Of a DNA stretch of 64,000 nt, positions 51,041-63,697 are shown piece after piece. A program made the position numbers and the translations under genes. The notes below the pieces were generated by a model, which saw nothing but the letters and a program-made list of their open reading frames with translations, did not search any database and was not told the DNA's origin. Every line of letters starts with the position of its first letter. The first letter of the stretch is position 1. The stretch lies in contig OX457061.1 of assembly GCA_949752795.1 (NCBI GenBank), forward strand, positions 45,168,338 to 45,232,337. The letters run 5' to 3'. The stretch comes from Hyperoodon ampullatus (Eukaryota; Chordata; Mammalia; Artiodactyla; Ziphiidae).

Positions 51041-52317
51041 TTTTCTAACTGTTTCTGGTCTGTTGCTTTTTGTTTTTCCTCTTCAGTGTATCCTCTATCA
51101 CAATTATGTGTCATTACGCTACTGCTGAGTGGGAGACACCTGTCCATTTAAAGCACAGCTCTTCCTTGAACCATCCAAACCTTGCTCCTGGGCCCAGCAG
51201 GAGTCTCTGTATGGCTTATTTTTTTATGAGCTCTGGTTGCTGGTGGTGGCCCCTTCTGGTTCTGATACTTGAATTTCATCTCGAGGTAGTAATTTCTTTT
51301 TGGCCTCCTGGCCCCAGAAAGGTATTCTGGCCTCCCATCCTTAGAGGACTGCCAGTTTTGGCCATACAGACAGTGGCCTGCTCTGACCCTCAGATCTCAC
51401 TGATTGTTCAGAGCTCTGCTGGCAGGTTTTGGTGAGAGATTGTTTACTCAGCCCTTATGGTATGGGTAAAAAGAAAAAGGCTTAAGATGGGGTGTCATTG
51501 GAAGACTACCCTCCAAGGACCACAGACTCTTCTCTAGCTTGTCTTTTTGCTTGAAGTTTTCATTTACTTCTCTCCGGAATCACTGTTCAAATACACGGTC
51601 ACTTTGAGCTTGTAAAACCTGTTTCTTGATTTCTTCCCAGGTTACATGATTTCATTTCATTTGTAAAATGGAAGTAGCTGAATCGGGCTGATCTGCCTTG
51701 AATGGAAGCTTAGAGGCTGATGGCGGAGAAGAGAGCCTTTGATGATGGGGGAGGTTAGGATGCTGAGGTGATTCAAATGTCTGCTTTTTTCTCCTAAGAG
51801 GATATACAGTTTACTTTCTTGCTTCATGTGTAGCTTGTGAAAGCTTAGTTGCACCTGACTGCAGTATATCGTTGGAGGGAAGAAATGGGAAGAGAGTATT
51901 TATTGTGGGTATTTGGGCTGCTCCTATCTGACTCTGTTAGTCTCATATCAGGTTGTAAAATGGAAAGTAAACACTGTTTCCCAGAGGAAAGCTGTAATGA
52001 TGGAATGACACGTATGATTTCTTTGATACTAATTCCTCAAAAAAAAAGTTTCACTGCTTCAACTGGTAAATATTTGGGGTCTTCCAAATTATAATTGCCT
52101 TTATCAGAGTAATTATAAAAAGAGAAAATTGAATTTTAGCCCTTAAGGCCTGTCTATATGTCTTATAAAAACAAGACATATAGATGCAGTAGCTCAGACA
52201 TGTTTCTTTCATTCTTTCTCTAATTCCCTCGGTATTCATGTGCCTGCCAGTGTCCCAGGCACTAGAGAGACTCCTTCGTAGACCTGACCTTCAAGGAGCT
52301 CATTGTCTCACGTTTTT

Positions 52318-52646
52318 GTTGTTGTTGTTTTTTTTTTAAGAAGATGTTGGGGGTAGGAGTTTATTAATTAATTTATTTATTTTTGCTGTGTTGGGTCTTC
52401 GTTTCTGTGCGAGGGCTTTCTCCAGTTGTGGCAAGCGGGGGCCACTCTTCATCGTGGTGCGCGGGCCTCTTACTATCGCGGCCTCTCTTATTGCGGAGCA
52501 CAGGCTCCAGACGTGCAGGCTCAGTAGTTGTGGCCCACAGGCCTAGCCGCTCCACGGCATGTGGGATCCTCCCAGACCAGGTCTCGAACCCGTGTCCCCT
52601 GCATTAGCAGGCAGATTCTCAACCACTGTGCCACCAGGGAAGCCCC
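52318..52646 (-). mobile_element. Cetacean SINE (long form) in RASEF intron 1
   Basis: Reverse long-form copy preceded by a T/GTT-rich tail (ttgttgttg). Duplication gtctcacgttttt at 52305-52317 and 52647-52659. Confidence 0.92.
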
Positions 52647-53828
52647 GTCTCACGTTTTTAAATACCTAGGAGTTTCTGACATCTGAAGGACCTGAGATGC
52701 AGTATAATAAATGCAGAAAAATACCTCAGGGCACATCTCCAGACTATGGACATTTCATGTCAAGAGTGTTTCTCAGTCTTTATGTGTATGCTTGGCAATC
52801 TTAGAAGACTAAACATTTATGTTTTCATTTTATGTTATTATATGATAATATAAAACAAATTAATTTGAGCACATTTGGAATCACCTGGATGACTCTTACA
52901 TGACAGATTTGGCTACACTGTTTCAAAACCTGCCTCTGTGTTTAAGATTGTATGGCATCTGTTCCTTGTCATGGGCTGATGAGGAAGGCACAACAGTGGA
53001 CTTGGTGCAAATGATGTGTCCATGTAAATTGAAAGTGACCAACAGCACAGGGTGTTGGGTTGTCTGTGTCCTCAATGGAAAATGTGTGGCTGGAAAGAGC
53101 AGCACACAAGCTGCCAGGACCATACTGTCATTGGCTATGGGGGTGTAGTTTCAGTAGAAGTGCATCCCTTGTCAGTTTAAATGAATGTTGCTAATTCTCA
53201 TTCCACTGATTTTGCAAATGCGTGTTGGTCACATAAATGTCTGGGAGCTATAAGTATAAGGGGTTTATACCTGGTTTATGTTTGTTTATAGTTAAGTGAC
53301 ATAATATAAACAATATTTACATCAACTCTGGAAGCCATAGGAGATATTTTCTTTAATAAGGTCTACATGTTTATCAAGTGTGAGAAATACTGTTCTAAAA
53401 GGACTTGAAATCCTCAAGAACTGTATAAGATTGAAAACATTAGTTTCTCTATTTTTCATTGCTTATCGATCTCGTCCGTCATTTAAATCAAGGGCATAAT
53501 ATTGTGGAATAAGTTCATCTTAAATTGTTCCCAGTCTTAAGGATCATTTTTGTTATTTGCCCACAGAGGAAACTCTTCTTGCCTTTTTCCTATGTCATTA
53601 ATTCACTCCTTCATTTAAAAAACTTTTTTTTTAATCCATGTGTGCCTGGGACTGCACCAGGAATGGGGTGCTTTAAAATGATATCCAGTCAAAAATCAAA
53701 AGTTTCTTAGACAGTTTCTGTCTCTCCAGAGGTGATGGCACCAGTGAGAGTAATGAACGGGAATAATCACAAGGTGGGTGGTCTGGGTCCCGCTTTCACT
53801 GGGGGTCAGAAATCAAGCAGACCAAATT

Positions 53829-54367
53829 GACAGATGAATGGATAAAGAAGATGTGGCACATGTATACAATGGAATATTACTCAGCCATAAAAAGAAACGA
53901 AATTGAGTTATTTGTAGTGAGGTGGATGGACCTAGAGTCTATCATACAGAGTGAAGTAAATCAGAAAGAAAAACAAATACCATATGCTAACACATATATA
54001 TGGAATCTAAAAAAAAAATGGTTCTGATGAACCTAGGGGCAGGACAGGAATAAAGACGCAGACATAGGGAATGGACTTAAGGACACGGGGGCAGGAAGGG
54101 TAAGCTGGGATGAAGTGAGAGAGTGGCATGGACTTATATATATTACCAAATGTAAAATAGATAGCTAGTGGGAAACAGCCGCATAGCACAGGGAGATCAG
54201 CTTGGTGCTTTGTGACCACCTAGAGGGGTGGGGTAGGGAGGGAGACACAAGAGGAAGGGGATATGGGGATATAAGTATACATATAGCTGATTCACTTTGT
54301 TATACAGCAGAAACTAAACAATGTAAAGCAATTATACTCCAATAAAGATGTTAAAAATAATAATAAA
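53829..54367 (+). mobile_element. Cetartiodactyl L1 3' end, 5'-truncated
   Basis: The segment runs from the ORF2 C-terminus (ATDEWIKKMW-type region) through the 3' UTR to ccaataaagatgtt and an A-rich tail. It lies in RASEF intron 1 in sense orientation. A clear target-site duplication was not seen. Confidence 0.88.
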
Positions 54368-55249
54368 GGCATTAATTTTAAAAAAAAGGAAAATCAAATG
54401 GACAAACTAAATTCAGGGAGTTTCTTCCTCTCTTCAGTAGAGCAGTTATCTCCATTTATGTTGTGTGGTGGTGTCACAGTTCCAGCAAGAGAGACTCTAG
54501 GCCCTGTCAAATTATCTCCACGTTCCCTCCTCTTACCACCCTGTGGGCTGTGACTGATGTAATGGAGGGGGGCTCACAAACTTTGAAGCCTCCGGGGCCA
54601 GGCAGGTAACATAGACCTGGTGGAGTGGAGTTGGGGCCCAGTAGCAGCCTCTGCTTCATATGCTGGGGGGACGGACAGATGCTGCCATGCAAGACATCGG
54701 CCCAGTGTTGCCAGCGACGCCAACTTATAAAGGATGGTGAAAAATCCAGATTTTAAGTAGGAATCTCCAGTTTTGCATATTCCATGAAGGACAAAGCACA
54801 GAGGCGGGAAAGATACTTTTTCCAGTTTGCAACCCCTGTTTCCTACCTGAGAATGTGCCCTAGTAAATTCAAGTGTCAGGCGTGATCTTGCTTTGAAGGT
54901 TCGTGTTGATGTGAACATGTGGTTCCATGGTGCCCTAACTTAGAATTTTAATCATGCTACTTCTTCCCCTTCCAAGTTTGTGGGATAGTAGTTTGACCCA
55001 AAGATAGTCTGTCTTTACTCTCTTTTTTGCTCTTGGGTGTTCTTGTAGTTTCCTGAGTTACCTTGTTCAGGCTTAACAGATGTTGCTGTACAGTATTTAC
55101 TGCCTCCAGATTTGCTGCCCTGATGGTGTGTCCTTGGAGGAGGAGGGCTGAGCTCTGAAAGCATTGAGATGTCCAGAACACCTTTTACCCTGATGTCTTT
55201 CTTTCTCTTCATTTGAAGCTGAAAGTATTTGTCACAGTTTTAAGATATG

Positions 55250-55277
<28 letters not shown>
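55250..55277. repeat. Poly-A run
   Basis: A run of about 27 A residues with no SINE body on its left. It could be the tail of an element too diverged to recognise, or simple sequence. Confidence 0.8.
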
Positions 55278-55280
<3 letters not shown>

Positions 55281-55375
55281 ATGAAATAAAAATAAGGGAA
55301 TTTAGTGATGAGAGGTTATATTTTCTGGTACCACAGTGGTATTTCCTTTCATTATTGGAATATTTTGTCCTTCAG

Positions 55376-56323
55376 TCAAAAAAAATTTTATGGGGATGAA
55401 AAGATGCTCATCACTAATCATCAGAGCAATGCAGATCAAAAGCATAATGGAATATTGCCTCATACCTGTTAGGATGGCTGTTATCAAAAACACAGAAAGT
55501 AACAATTGCTAGTTAGAATGTGGAGAAATTGGGACCCTTGTACATTGTTGGTGGGAATGTAAATTGGTGCAGCCACTATGGAAAATGGTATGGAGGCTCC
55601 TCAAAAAATTAAAAATAGAATTATCATAGATCCAGCAATCCCACTTCTGCATGTATATCCAAAAAAATGAAATCAGGATCTAGAAGAGATATCTGCACTC
55701 CTGTGATCATTGCAGCACTAGTCACAATAGCCAAGAGGTGGAAACAGCTCAAGTGTCCATTGATAGATGAATGAATAAAGAAAATGTGGTATATACATAC
55801 AATGGAATATTACTCAACTATACAAAAAGAAGGAATTTCTGTAGTATGTGACAACACAGATGGACCTGAGGACATTATGCTAAGTGAAACAAGCCAGTCA
55901 CAGAAGGACAAATAATGTATAATTCCACTTACATGAGGTATCTAAAGTAGTCAACTCTTAGAAAGTTGAATGGTGGTTGCCAGGGGCTCGGTGATTGGGA
56001 AATGAAGAGTTGCAGTTCAGTGGGTTATAGAGCTTCAGTGGTTCAACATGAAAAAGCTCTAGAGATCTGCACAATAAGGTGCATGTAGGCAACAATACCA
56101 TACACTTAAGAGTTTGTTAAGAATAGAGATTTTGGGCTTCCCTGGTGGCGCAGTGGTTGAGAATCCACCTGCCGATGCAGGGGACACGGGTTCGTGCCCC
56201 GGTCCAGGAAGATCCTACATGCCGCGGAGCGGCTGGGCCCGTGAGCCATGGCCGCTGAGCCTGCGCGTCCGGAGCCTGTGCTCTGCAACAGGAGAGGCCA
56301 CAGCAGTGAGAGGCCTGCATACT

Positions 56324-56362
<39 letters not shown>

Positions 56363-56390
56363 ATAGAGATTTCATGTTATATGCTTCTTA
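55376..56390 (+). mobile_element. Old L1M-type 3' portion, split by a SINE
   Basis: Diverged L1 ORF2 C-terminal and 3' UTR sequence (tgttggtgggaatgtaaatt; ggaatattactcaactatac). It is interrupted by the SINE at 56133-56358, which duplicated 14 bases of it. Confidence 0.75.
56133..56358 (+). mobile_element. Cetacean SINE nested in an old L1, RASEF intron 1
   Basis: Full-length copy with an A-tail over 30 bases long. Duplication aagaatagagattt at 56119-56132 and 56359-56372. Confidence 0.95.
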
Positions 56391-58369
56391 ACCACAAGAA
56401 AAGCAGACATATGGAATACAAAATTTCTTTTTTACAGAGATAAGAAATTGGGATAGCTACAAGCTCTGTGTCTCATATCTTTTTGGATCAGTCCCAAATA
56501 CAGGCTCTGTCAAGGTTTGTCCTTTAAATGTATTCACACCTGTCGTTTTCAGGTGACCAAGCAGAAACACTCGAAATAATGACACCTTCTGAGAGCTCCC
56601 TCCTACCACATACACACTGAAGGCAACCGCTCTCTTCAATTTCAATTTTTGGGGGGCATTTTATGGGCATGTTCAGCCATGATACCCCCTCACGATCATT
56701 ACAATTATGGAGCATGCTCAAGTGACCATTTTGTTATAATGGTATCTCTGACCTAGAGTGTTGGTTTTTTTTAATGTCTGGATAGAAAACAAGTGCAGAT
56801 GAGTTATTCATTCTGAAATCTGGTTGCAGCGGTGGAAGTTTCACCTGCTGTGAGCCTCTTGTGGCTGCCTGGTCCAGAGGTGGAGGGGTGGTGGGAGGTT
56901 GAGGCAGCCGGCACTGGCTTGTTGCCCATCTCTTTAGGCATGGGGGTTGCACAGTGCATCCCCTGGTGTGACCCAGTCACCTCGTAATTCTTGCTCCTGT
57001 AGAACAGTTACATTCTGCTCTGGCTGAGGTGGACGAATTCCTGAGGAGTCAACCAACATTTGCTTAGAAAATCCATGTTTTAGGATGTTCATATGTCATG
57101 TTTTCTAATGGACATGCCATAAACTAGTGTTTGTGTTTGTGATGCAAATATGTTTTCTTTTCCTCCTTGGGGATCTGTTGGCATAGCATGTACTTCAGTC
57201 TGGCAGAGATGGTTAGCCTGGGGATGTCAGTGAATGAATTACAGTGCATGCATTTCTACTCTAACACAGCACATGTATTCCAGACAAACCTCATGTTCTG
57301 CAAACACACAAAGGACATATGGACAAAAAAAGTAGAGATGGGGCTGATCTCTCCATATCTGTATAGCTTTGCAACCAGCATACTCAAAAAACCAGTAACA
57401 ATCTGAATAAGATATTAGCACAATAAAAAAGTCACATTAGATGCTTAATAGAAACATACGACAGTCCAGGGTACCAGTACAGAAAAACTGTAAATGTTTT
57501 AATGCAAGTATAGGATTTTTCACTGTTTTTTAAGGTGAAGGTAACTTGGTGGATGGAGGTACATGGGTTGTGGCCGCTGGATTACAGGAACAAGGACAGA
57601 ATGCACAAAGACAACGCATGTGTACTGTCTGTGCTGAGAGGAAGCCCCCGGGGAATGGGCATTGTGTCCAGACCGAGTTCACCTGCAGCCGGCTGCCTTC
57701 AGCTGTGGTAATGGGCTTGCGCTTGGTGACTGTTACTTGGGCACAGAGCATCGACATGCTGGGAATTGCAACTTCCACTTCTGCGTCATTCACCTATTGA
57801 CCTAAGGGATGAGCTAATTGATGCTATAGGAACACGTACTGTGTCCGAGCAGTACTAGTCTTGAGTGAAAATGCATTGGAGGCTAAAGCAAGGCACAAAG
57901 CCAGAAATGAGGGTTAGATTGATTCTGTGTGTACAGGTCCGGAGGTTTTATATTGGTCAAAAAGGGATAGTGCATTGCCTCTCTCCTAAAAGATGACAGT
58001 GAATGAGCTGTCTTCAGGCTAATAAATATCTGTCCACAAAAGTCCACAGATCTGTTGGATAGGCTGTTACAATCCTAATGAACCCTGGTGAGAATTATAA
58101 TGTTATGTTGTAGGTGAGCATTTGGGCCATTAAAAAGTGACCTATTCTGTTGAATAATATTTTAAATTAAAGTTCTTATTTAGCAACTGAATAAGAATTC
58201 AGTTCTTATTGAATTCAATTTATTCAACCAAGTAAGCTGAATAATCTTATTCAACTGTTTTAAGCAGTGCTAGCATATATTCATGGTGAAGCTGGTACAT
58301 TTGTTTATGTGATTAACCCCAGGAAAAGTACAATGATACAAGCCACTGTGTTAGTTAGTTAGAGAAATA

Positions 58370-58795
58370 GAGCCAATAAGATGTGAGCGTGTGTGTGAGC
58401 ATGTGTGTGCGTGTGTGGAGGTGAGGGGGCGTGGATTTATTTTAAGGAATAGGCCCACACGATTGTGGAGGCTGGCAAGTCTGTAATCTGCAGGGTGGGC
58501 CAGCAGGCCGGAGACCCAGGGAAATGCTGATATAGCAGTTTGAGCCCCAAGGCAGTGGGCTGATAGAATTCCCTCTTCCTTAGGGGTGCTCAGTCTTCAC
58601 TGAAAGGTCTTCAACTCACTGGATGAGGCCTGCCCATGTTCTGGAGGGTAATCTGCTTTACTCGAAGTCTAACTGATTGAAATGTTAATCTCATGTACAA
58701 AAGACCTTCACAGCAACGTCCAGACATGTATGACCAAATATTTGAGCACTGAAGCCTAGCCAAGCTGACACATGACATTAACCATCGCAACTACT
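58370..58795 (+). mobile_element. LTR-like old repeat with a GT-rich insert
   Basis: Contains attgtggaggctggcaagtc, gtaatctgctttactcgaag and cttcacagcaacgtccagac, then cctagccaagctgacacatg. A common mammalian repeat, family not named. Its 5' part holds a GT-rich tract. Confidence 0.5.
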
Positions 58796-59222
58796 AAAAA
58801 AAGTTTTCCAGATACTCTGTTTTTGAGATTCCCTATGCTATGCGAATTGGTTCTGGTGAGATCAGAGAGCATTTTTTATTGCTTCCAGCTTATAAAATAC
58901 GCACCAGAAATTTTTCAAATATTTATTTGAATCTGGAAAAATCCCTATACATATATTATATTCCCCTTGTACCCCTTCCAAATTCCTAAACACTTCAAAA
59001 CCACATATCAAATTTCAGGGGTGGTTTAAAGTTATTAATATTTTTCTATCTGCCAAGAAGAGGCTTACCCTCCCTGTGTTCATGGCTCTGAGATGCCCCC
59101 TGGGAGAAGAGGGCTTCTTCACCCTGGTGTCTACCCCTCCATTCTCACCCTACAACCTCACTCATCCTCAAAATATCCATAACTCCACACTGAGCCCCTC
59201 ATGGAAGAGACATCTTAGATTT

Positions 59223-59436
59223 TTTTTTTTTTTTTTTTTTTTTTGCGGTACGCGGGCCTCTCACTGTTGTGGCCTCTCCCGTTGCGGAGCACAGGCTCTG
59301 GATGCGCAGGCTCAGCGGCCATGGCTCACGGGCCCAGCCGCTCCGCGGCATATGGGATCCTCCCAGACCGGGGCACGAACCCGTATCCCCTGCATCAGCA
59401 GGCGGACTCTCAACCACTGCGCCACCAGGGAGGCCC
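59223..59436 (-). mobile_element. Cetacean SINE in RASEF intron 1
   Basis: Reverse short-form copy. Duplication gacatcttagattt at 59209-59222 and 59437-59450. Confidence 0.95.
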
Positions 59437-59894
59437 GACATCTTAGATTTAAGCAGCCTCAGCCATCTGGCAAGTCACGCCAGCACTTTACATTGCTGCA
59501 CTTTCCCAGGCAGTTTAACTGCTTGCTTGCTCGCTTCCTTTCTTCCTTTACCTCCTCTCCCTCTCTCCCTCCCTCCCTCCCTTCTGCAAATGCTGTGGGA
59601 AAAGCACTATGCTAAGAAGTCCAAAGGTGAAGTTTTCATGAGAAATTGTACAAAAATCCCTAGAGTAGGAACAGGTTCTTACTTTACTGTCCCCAACTGC
59701 TAGTTTTTGTCCCTGAGTTGGTAGAGCTAACAGGGATGCAAATTGAGAGGCACAGGGAAGCCCAAAATGTTCCACCAGATACAGGTCCTAAAACTCAGCC
59801 ATAAGGAAGCCGTGAGTTCCATGCTCAGTTTCCCAGGACAGGCATTGAGCTCTGCAAACGCTGGTTTTAAATCACGTCTTTTCTCAGGCTCTGC

Positions 59895-60015
59895 AGCTCA
59901 GGGCCTCAGACCAGCAACACTGGCCACACCCGGGAGCTCTTCCAGCAACGCAGACTGTAGGCCCCACCACAGACCTACTGAAGCATCTGTGTTTTAACAA
60001 GATCCCTGGGAGACT
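59895..60015 (-). mobile_element. MER5-like hAT element
   Basis: Reverse-orientation hAT fragment: aggccccaccacagacctac then gtgttttaacaagatccc. Confidence 0.6.
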
Positions 60016-60469
60016 CGTGCATGTCTTCAACTCGGCTGAGGAAATGAGAACTGAGGGTGTGGAATGCAGCCACATTTGGTTGGGAGCTGCTATTCAAAAG
60101 GTAGAAAAGCCCCAGAAAGAGAATGTGGAACTGAGGTAGAAAAGATAAACATCACGTGCTTCACATTTTGCCTTGGGTTGCCTCTGAAATGAAATCCAAA
60201 TTGTGAAGTGTTCATGACTGAATTTCCCATGAAGATAAAAAATATATACTTCCTCGAATATATTGTGTAATATTTTGTGAACGTGTTCTTCAGAGACAAA
60301 TACACCTACAGAAGAGTGCAAGGAGCTTGGTATACGGCTTGCTGACTCTTCACAGATGGAACACTCTCATATTCGGCGTCCAGATCTAGAAACAGCACGC
60401 ACCTAGAAGCCCCGGTGCTTCCTTCTAATCACCACAGCCCCTCCCTGACCCCCAGGCATGATTTCTTGG

Positions 60470-60920
60470 GTGTTTTTTTTCCTTACTACATAGGTTTGGC
60501 TTCTTGCACTCACCATTATGCTTGTGAGCCTGTAGTTGTAGATCTGTCATTTTCTCTACTGTATTCACTGTGTGAAGATATCACAGTTTATCCATTTTAC
60601 TTTTCATGGCCATTTGGGTCATTTCTACTTTGTGGCTATTCCATAGCATGCCGCGATGGGCAGTCCATCTCTTGGTAAGCATATGGACTCACACAGTGCC
60701 TTGCTTTTAATAACTGTTTTCAGAATAACTTCAGCTCTCTTGCTAACTCAGGGTCATCATTATGAAGCTGCGTTTCATCCTGGGCTGTGGTGTAGCATAT
60801 CCCCAGGATTTGTGGGGATGGTAGTTCAGTTTGGCTTTTTGAGTTCCTGTGTGCATTTTCTGTTCTTGCTGCCAGGTGACGGTTTACTATTGTCAGTTCT
60901 TCCTTCCTTCCTGGGTACCT
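60470..60920 (-). mobile_element. Possible old L1M fragment
   Basis: The stretch near 60560-60640 (tatcacagtttatccatttt then tttgggtcatttctactttg) resembles antisense old L1 ORF2. Beyond that the resemblance fades; boundaries are soft. Confidence 0.4.
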
Positions 60921-61261
60921 TTGTTTACTGAAGACGCAGAAAGCAAACTGATCAGATGTATTAGAACTGTGTTCAGAACCCCTTTGAATGCATGTTAGTC
61001 CTGTGCCAAGGAGGGGGCTCACAGGCTGCTCTTCGTTCTCTCCTGACTTTGTCTGCTTTTGTATTCTTCTCAGGGCCGGATGCCTGAGCTTCAAAGGGCT
61101 GGAGTACTGCCGTCGTTTTGAAATTAATTTTTTTTGGCAGTTTTATTCCTTTTCCATTTTTATTTATATTTTAACTCCTTGCCCCCTTTCGTTCATTTTG
61201 AAAGTTCCCCAAGGTAGACACTGTAGTTCTAATTGTCTTTGTAGAAATTATCCCATGCAGA

Positions 61262-61380
61262 AGAGGTCCAAGAGGGAGGGGATATAGGTATACACATAGC
61301 TGATTCACTTCATTGTACAGCAGAAACTAACACAACATTGTAAAGCAATTATACTCCAATAAAAAGAAAAAGAAAAGCAC
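61262..61380 (+). mobile_element. Very short L1 3' end
   Basis: Only the last 110 bases or so of the L1 3' UTR are present (gctgattcactt, cagcagaaactaacacaaca, ccaataaaaag) with an A-rich tail. Sense orientation within RASEF intron 1. Confidence 0.85.
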
Positions 61381-62509
61381 AAAACATGGATTTATATTAT
61401 TATGAATACATGTGAGAAGTATGCACCTAGCCAAGAGTAGGCATGGTGTTATGCTGAGATGAATCCACAGAAGTCTGGCAAGTCTTGCACCTGGGTCTTG
61501 GGCCCCAGACCAATAGTTGGTTATTGATTATTTTTAATGCTCTTTTCTTTGAGTCTCGGGAAAATGCTACAAAAACTGTACATGGAGGTAAACAGATACT
61601 GCTGCTTTGTGAGGTTCTCCTTGTCCACTCAGGCCAATTATTGTAATAACCTATTACAGCTCCTTCTTTAGTACCACTTGTATTTAAAGCAACCATTCAG
61701 CTTTTATTTCCATTTTGTTTAGTAGATTTTAGGCCAATTGTACACTCCAGAAGGGATGTTATCCACACAGGTGAGAGAGGGCAGCTCATACCTCAGGGAA
61801 GCAGAACTGGAAACAAGGGCAAAATAATGGTTTCAGATGAAAAATGTAAACTGAAATAAATGTAAATGCACAGTTGACTGAAATTGCTTTTTCATTATCT
61901 GATGAACCAGTGAATTAAGATGATGACTCGAGAAAAGACCGGTTTCTCTTTTCTTGGCTCTCCAGAGGGGTTGAGGTCAGATTCCTTCAGGAGATAGTGT
62001 TTGCAAATCTGCAGGTTGGTTGCTCTTCCAGTGGACTATGGCTCTGGGAGCACAGAAGTGGACTAGTTTTCAGGGCAGCTGATCCTGGTATAATGTGGAA
62101 AAGTCCAATTTTAATAGCTTTTTTTTGGCTACCTTCTTTTTTAAATCACATTCCAGAAAATCACCCTTTGGTTCTTCAGAAAATCAAATGAAAAAGTAAT
62201 TAAACTCCCCTGCAGGTTGCTAGGGAAGCAATGAAGTGCAAAGTTGATGAGCAGTGGAGTGTATCTCAAGAAACTTCTATCTTGTGGAAAATATACCCTG
62301 GGCATCGTTGAATGAGACCAGGAACCTCTCAAAGGGTTTTAACTGTTGAAATGTCAAAATTAAAGATGTCAACAACATTTTATTTTAGAGGGGAAGTGTG
62401 TTCAAGAAAATTTGTAAGAAAATCTCTACAACTAATTTTGTGTTATTTTGATATTTTTTCATCCATCTCTGCATAAACAGAGAGACTTGAAAACCTTTAT
62501 TAGTTTTTC

Positions 62510-62577
62510 ATGGTTAGGTAGCAAGGTAGGTAGGTAAAAGTCAATGGTTAGGTAGCAAGGTAGGTAGGTAAAAGTCA
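62510..62577. repeat. 34-base tandem duplication
   Basis: Two exact 34-base copies (62510-62543 and 62544-62577), each itself containing aggtaggtaggt repeats. Identity suggests a recent duplication. Confidence 0.95.
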
Positions 62578-62981
62578 ATGATTCTTAAAAGTAGATTAAA
62601 ATTTTTTCTGTGGTATTTTTGTACCGTAACTAAACAAACACTACATGTATACAAACAGTTTTAAGATAGTTCAAAGTCATAGAAAAGAAATTCTCATTTA
62701 ACTACATGATTATCAGGGCTAACTCTTAAAACCTTTCAGAAAGACTTTTAAGAAGGCCAGAGCAGGTTGTGTACAATCTCCAACAGATTTCCTTGCCAGT
62801 ATCATGTATACTCAAGCATAAGGTCGAGATTTAACTGTTGAAGACAATGTGACTGTAGCTTATGCACCTAACAGTTATCCTTTCATGATATCAATAATAA
62901 TTTAGAGTTAAATGCCAGTCATTCAATAGTTAGTAGCAGTTATTCAATATATATTAAATACGAATTCAAGAAGTAAGTTTA

Positions 62982-63697
62982 CTTAAAAAACTAAAAATAG
63001 AACTACCATATGACCCAGCAATCCCACTACTGAGCATATACCCTGAGAAAACCATAATTCAAAAAGAGTCATGTACCACAGTGTTCACTGCAGCACTGTT
63101 TACAATAGCCAGGACGTGGAAGCAACCTAAATGTCCATCAACAGATGAATGGATAAAGAAGATGTGGCACACGTATACAGTGGAATATTACTCAACCATA
63201 AAAAGAAACGAAATTGAGTTATTTGTAGTGAGGTGGATGGACCTAGAGTCTGTCATACAGAGTGAAGTAAGTCAGAAAGAGAAAAACAAATACCGTATGC
63301 TAACACATATATATGGAATCTAAAAAAAAAAATGGTTCTGATGAACCTAGGGGCAGGACAGGAATAAAGACGCAGATGTAGAGAATGGACTTGAGGACAT
63401 GGGGAGGGGGAAGGGTAAGCTGGGACGAAGTGAGAGAATGGCATGGACTTACATACACTACCAAATGTAAAATAGATAGCTAGTAGGAAGCAGCCGCATA
63501 GCACAGGGAGATCAGCTAGGTGGTTTGTGACCGCCTAGAGGGGTGGGATAGGGAGGGTGAGAGGGAGGGAGACGCAAGAGGGAAGAGATATGGGGATATA
63601 TGTATATGTATAGCTGATTCACTTTGTTATACAGCAGAAACTAACACAACATTGTAAAGCAATTATACTCCAATAAAGAAGTTAAATTAAAAAAAGT
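62982..63697 (+). mobile_element. Cetartiodactyl L1 3' end, 5'-truncated, with target-site duplication
   Basis: About 700 bases of ORF2 C-terminus plus 3' UTR end in ccaataaagaagtt and an A-rich tail. A short direct repeat (aagtttact) lies just before the element near 62973 and just after the tail near 63696, as expected of target-primed reverse transcription. Confidence 0.88.

Noticed and set aside
53829..54367. Repeated frames reading DEWIKKMWHIYT-type peptides at 21114, 53827 and 63081 as a gene family
   Set aside because: They are L1 ORF2 C-termini in dispersed L1 3' ends.
60988..61287. Acceptor-like ttctcag followed by an open frame as a RASEF exon 2 candidate
   Set aside because: The translation does not resemble the expected RASEF continuation and lacks a good donor.
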